DNA from: Thermoactinomyces sp. DSM 45892
GTDB lineage: Bacteria; Bacillota; Bacilli; Thermoactinomycetales; Thermoactinomycetaceae
Reading direction: 5' to 3'
Length of the DNA: 64,000 nucleotides
NCBI RefSeq assembly: GCF_900107305.1
Contig: NZ_FNPL01000007.1
Location: forward strand, 62,001 to 126,000
Shown: positions 62,057 through 64,000 of the stretch, one piece after another
How the letters are laid out: every line of letters starts with the position of its first letter
Position numbering within the stretch: position 1 is the stretch's first letter
Notes under the pieces: generated by a model
What the model saw: the letters and a program-made list of their open reading frames with translations, nothing else
What the model was told of the DNA's origin: nothing
The model's database searches: none
Made by a program: the position numbers and the translations under genes

Positions 62057-63320
62057 GATGTCGATACTGGGTGCTATTTTACTAGATAACAGAGTGCTGG
62101 ATGATCTGACAATACAGCTAGAGCCTCGCGACTTTACGATTCAGTCACACCAGACTCTCTACACCGTCATGAAGCATATGCACGAGAGTGATCGACCGAT
62201 TGACCTAGTGACCCTAACAGATCGGCTAAATACATATGGGAAATTGGATCAGTCGGGCGGAGTAGCGTATATGACGGAGTTGGCATCCGTTGTACCCACC
62301 GTACAAAACGCTCGACACTATGCTGAAATTGTTCATCGACATGCTGTACAGAGACGAATCATGGAATTAGGAGATCGGATTAAATCCATTGCAACCGAGG
62401 GAGAATTTTCCGAAGAAGAGGATATGCTACAAGCCATTGAAAGGCTATCGGATTCTATACGACCAGAGGGAAATGGCGAACTCGTCTCGATCACAGACGC
62501 ACGTCAAGAATACTTTGATTACCTCGCTCGGAAAGACGACTTAATCCATACGGGCTTCCCTAAGTTTGATGAATGGATGGGCGGACTAGGGCGAGGCTGG
62601 CTATACATACTGGCTGCCAGACCATCGGTCGGGAAAACAGCAAAGATGTTGCAAATGATCCAAGGAATCGCCACACAGGGTAAAGGACAATGTCTAGTAT
62701 GGTCACAGGAAATGAAACGCCCACAGCTCTTTAACCGTATGTTATCCAGCTTGACAGGGGTGAGTGCGAATCGGATTCGCCTTAAGCATCTATCGGAGGG
62801 TGATATGAAGCACTTACGAGAAGGCTATGATGCGCTAGAAATGCTCCCGATCTCCATAGCCGACGCAAAAAATGTGACCATTGATGAGATCCGAGCAGTA
62901 GCCAGACAGCAGAAACGAAAGCACGGACGGATTGGAGCCATTTTTGTGGATTACTTGGGGATTATGAACATCCCCACCAAGAAGGGCGAAACAAGGGCAC
63001 AGGCGGTAGGAGAGGTAACCAAAGCGGCGAAACACCTAGCCATAGAGATCGATTGCCCAGTAATCTTGCTATGCCAGATGAGCAGAGAAGGGAAAAAGGC
63101 AATTAAACCATCGCTTGAGCATCTCCGGGAGTCGGGTTCAATCGAGCAAGATGCCGATCTAGTGGAATTTCTCTGGGAAGATCCAGAGGATACCGATCCA
63201 GGTAGAGACCACATGGGAGCGAAAGTAATTCAATCGGTAATAGCTAAGGGACGGGACATTGGAGTAAATGAATTCCGCTATGCCTTTAAAGGCTGGATTC
63301 AACGCTTCGATGAGCTATAG
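62016..63320 (+). CDS. replicative DNA helicase, DnaB family
   Basis: 434 residues. N-terminal domain (AEMSILGAILLDNRVLDDLT), Walker A ARPSVGKTAKML (about 205), Walker B IFVDYLGIMN and LRESGSIEQDADLVEFLW (arginine finger region). The Walker A has A-K-M in place of the common T-A-L after GKT. Phage-encoded helicase for its own replication. Confidence 0.93.
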   Translation: MTYKDTDFRQANAEMSILGAILLDNRVLDDLTIQLEPRDFTIQSHQTLYTVMKHMHESDRPIDLVTLTDRLNTYGKLDQSGGVAYMTELASVVPTVQNARHYAEIVHRHAVQRRIMELGDRIKSIATEGEFSEEEDMLQAIERLSDSIRPEGNGELVSITDARQEYFDYLARKDDLIHTGFPKFDEWMGGLGRGWLYILAARPSVGKTAKMLQMIQGIATQGKGQCLVWSQEMKRPQLFNRMLSSLTGVSANRIRLKHLSEGDMKHLREGYDALEMLPISIADAKNVTIDEIRAVARQQKRKHGRIGAIFVDYLGIMNIPTKKGETRAQAVGEVTKAAKHLAIEIDCPVILLCQMSREGKKAIKPSLEHLRESGSIEQDADLVEFLWEDPEDTDPGRDHMGAKVIQSVIAKGRDIGVNEFRYAFKGWIQRFDEL

Positions 63321-63323
63321 ATT

Positions 63324-63506
63324 ATGACCGATTTAGAATTACAACAGCGATATGAAGAGCTAGAAACACGAATTTATCGGGGGGCGGATTATCTTGATAA
63401 TCCGTTCCCCTCTGGTGAAGAACGAGCGAGAGCTGACAGCCTGTACGATGAGCTTTGTGCGGAATATATACGGATACAAAAGAAGATGAAAGAACGAGGT
63501 ATGTGA
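63324..63506 (+). CDS. small helical phage protein, relative of the one at 14533
   Basis: 60 residues (MTDLELQQRYEELETRIYRG, ARADSLYDELCAEYIRIQKK). It shares the layout and several positions with the 62-residue protein of the comG prophage. Lies before RusA. Function unknown. Confidence 0.65.
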   Translation: MTDLELQQRYEELETRIYRGADYLDNPFPSGEERARADSLYDELCAEYIRIQKKMKERGM

Positions 63507-63522
63507 TGAGCGGAGGGATGGC

Positions 63523-63900
63523 ATGTTACATTTCACGATTAAGGGACGAGCTGTCCCTTACACAAGGATGACACGTCGGGGAAAATATGTGAGGACAGAT
63601 GCACAACGATACTTAGCTTACCAAGAGGTTGTCCAGCTACACGCAAGACAAGCAATGGCAAAGGAGGGCTGGCAATGCATCCCAAAGAAAGTCCCGATTG
63701 AGTTCGGCTGCAAGGTATATCTCAAAGGCGGTCTAGATGGTGACCTATCTAACTACGTAAAAGGGATTGAGGACGCACTCAACCGGCTGGTGTATGAGGA
63801 TGACCGATATATAGTGAGATATACAAAAGATACGGAGAAAGTATTTGTGGATCATAAAGACGATGAACGGGTAGAGGTCTGGGTTCAGATTGCTAGTTAA
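63523..63900 (+). CDS. rusA: RusA-family Holliday-junction resolvase
   Basis: 125 residues. FTIKGRAVPYTRMTRRGKYV and the catalytic Asp block GLDGDLSNYVKGIEDALNRL, VYEDDRYIVR are characteristic of RusA. It resolves four-way junctions. GGAGGG upstream. Confidence 0.92.
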   Translation: MLHFTIKGRAVPYTRMTRRGKYVRTDAQRYLAYQEVVQLHARQAMAKEGWQCIPKKVPIEFGCKVYLKGGLDGDLSNYVKGIEDALNRLVYEDDRYIVRYTKDTEKVFVDHKDDERVEVWVQIAS

Positions 63901-63931
63901 GGCTTACAGGTTTCTGGAGGTGCAGAGGTGA

Positions 63932-64000
63932 GTGAGAAAACCAAGTTATCGGAAAGAAGTGGAACGTAGACTTAGAAGGTATCCGATCCTAAAAGTAGCT
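63932..64000 (+). CDS. start of a possible ArpU/RinA-like late regulator (cut by window end)
   Basis: GTG at 63932 opens a frame VRKPSYRKEVERRLRRYPIL that remains open to the window end. The wording of this N-terminus and its place after RusA fit ArpU-type regulators. Only 23 codons are visible. Confidence 0.45.
   Translation, partial: MRKPSYRKEVERRLRRYPILKVA

Overview
The window reads as a low-to-mid GC, spore-forming Bacillota (Bacillales) chromosome, possibly of the Thermoactinomycetaceae/Paenibacillaceae kind. Evidence: AGGAGG ribosome sites, ATG/GTG/TTG starts, a Gram-positive comG operon followed by aroK, yqzE and ispG, a nifZ-thiI pair, a YjbE-like TerC protein, and a collagen-like protein with a spore-surface-type N-terminus. 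The genus is inference.

Layout. (1) 1-6479, chromosome: end of a beta-carbonic anhydrase, msrA, an actin-like ATPase with a small overlapping partner, nifZ-thiI, a TerC-family protein and comGA. (2) 6444-42083, a complete-looking siphovirus prophage of about 35.6 kb inserted exactly at the comGA/comGB junction. It is bounded by a 17-bp direct repeat (ctggaccttcaatcaac at 6444 and 42067) that I read as attL/attR of the large serine recombinase encoded at its left end. Order: recombinase, CI/Cro-type switch, antirepressors, DUF669 protein, PrimPol-helicase, resolvase-like nuclease, ArpU-like regulator, methyltransferase, HNH, a scarred insertion region carrying a collagen/beta-propeller gene, terminase, portal, protease, capsid, connectors, tail, holin, amidase. 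Then comes a cargo segment: an XRE-TPR regulator, a secreted beta-rich protein, a lipoprotein, a colicin-E9-type DNase with an Im9-like immunity protein, and a short ORF behind a LexA-box promoter. (3) 42062-56516, chromosome: comGB-GC-GD-GE-GF-GG, aroK, yqzE, ispG, a DUF378 protein, a class-I amidotransferase, cydAB, a VanW lipoprotein, a 3D/G5 protein, a SEC-C protein, a GNAT enzyme, a PgpA-family protein and a short ORF. (4) 56615-56957: tRNA-fMet, Asp, Met/Ile2(CAT) and Val. (5) 57056-64000: the left part of a second temperate element beside tRNA-Val, with a tyrosine integrase, membrane protein, CI/Cro pair, excisionase-like protein, Sak4-like ATPase, replisome organiser, DnaB and RusA. 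It runs off the window.

The most notable reading is that the first prophage separates the competence motor ATPase gene (comGA) from the pilus platform and pilin genes (comGB-GG). In silico excision restores overlapping comGA-comGB. The integrated right end appears to give comGB a replacement promoter, ribosome site and start codon. The second most notable is a nearly textbook E-group colicin DNase/immunity pair in a Gram-positive prophage, with two family catalytic residues replaced.
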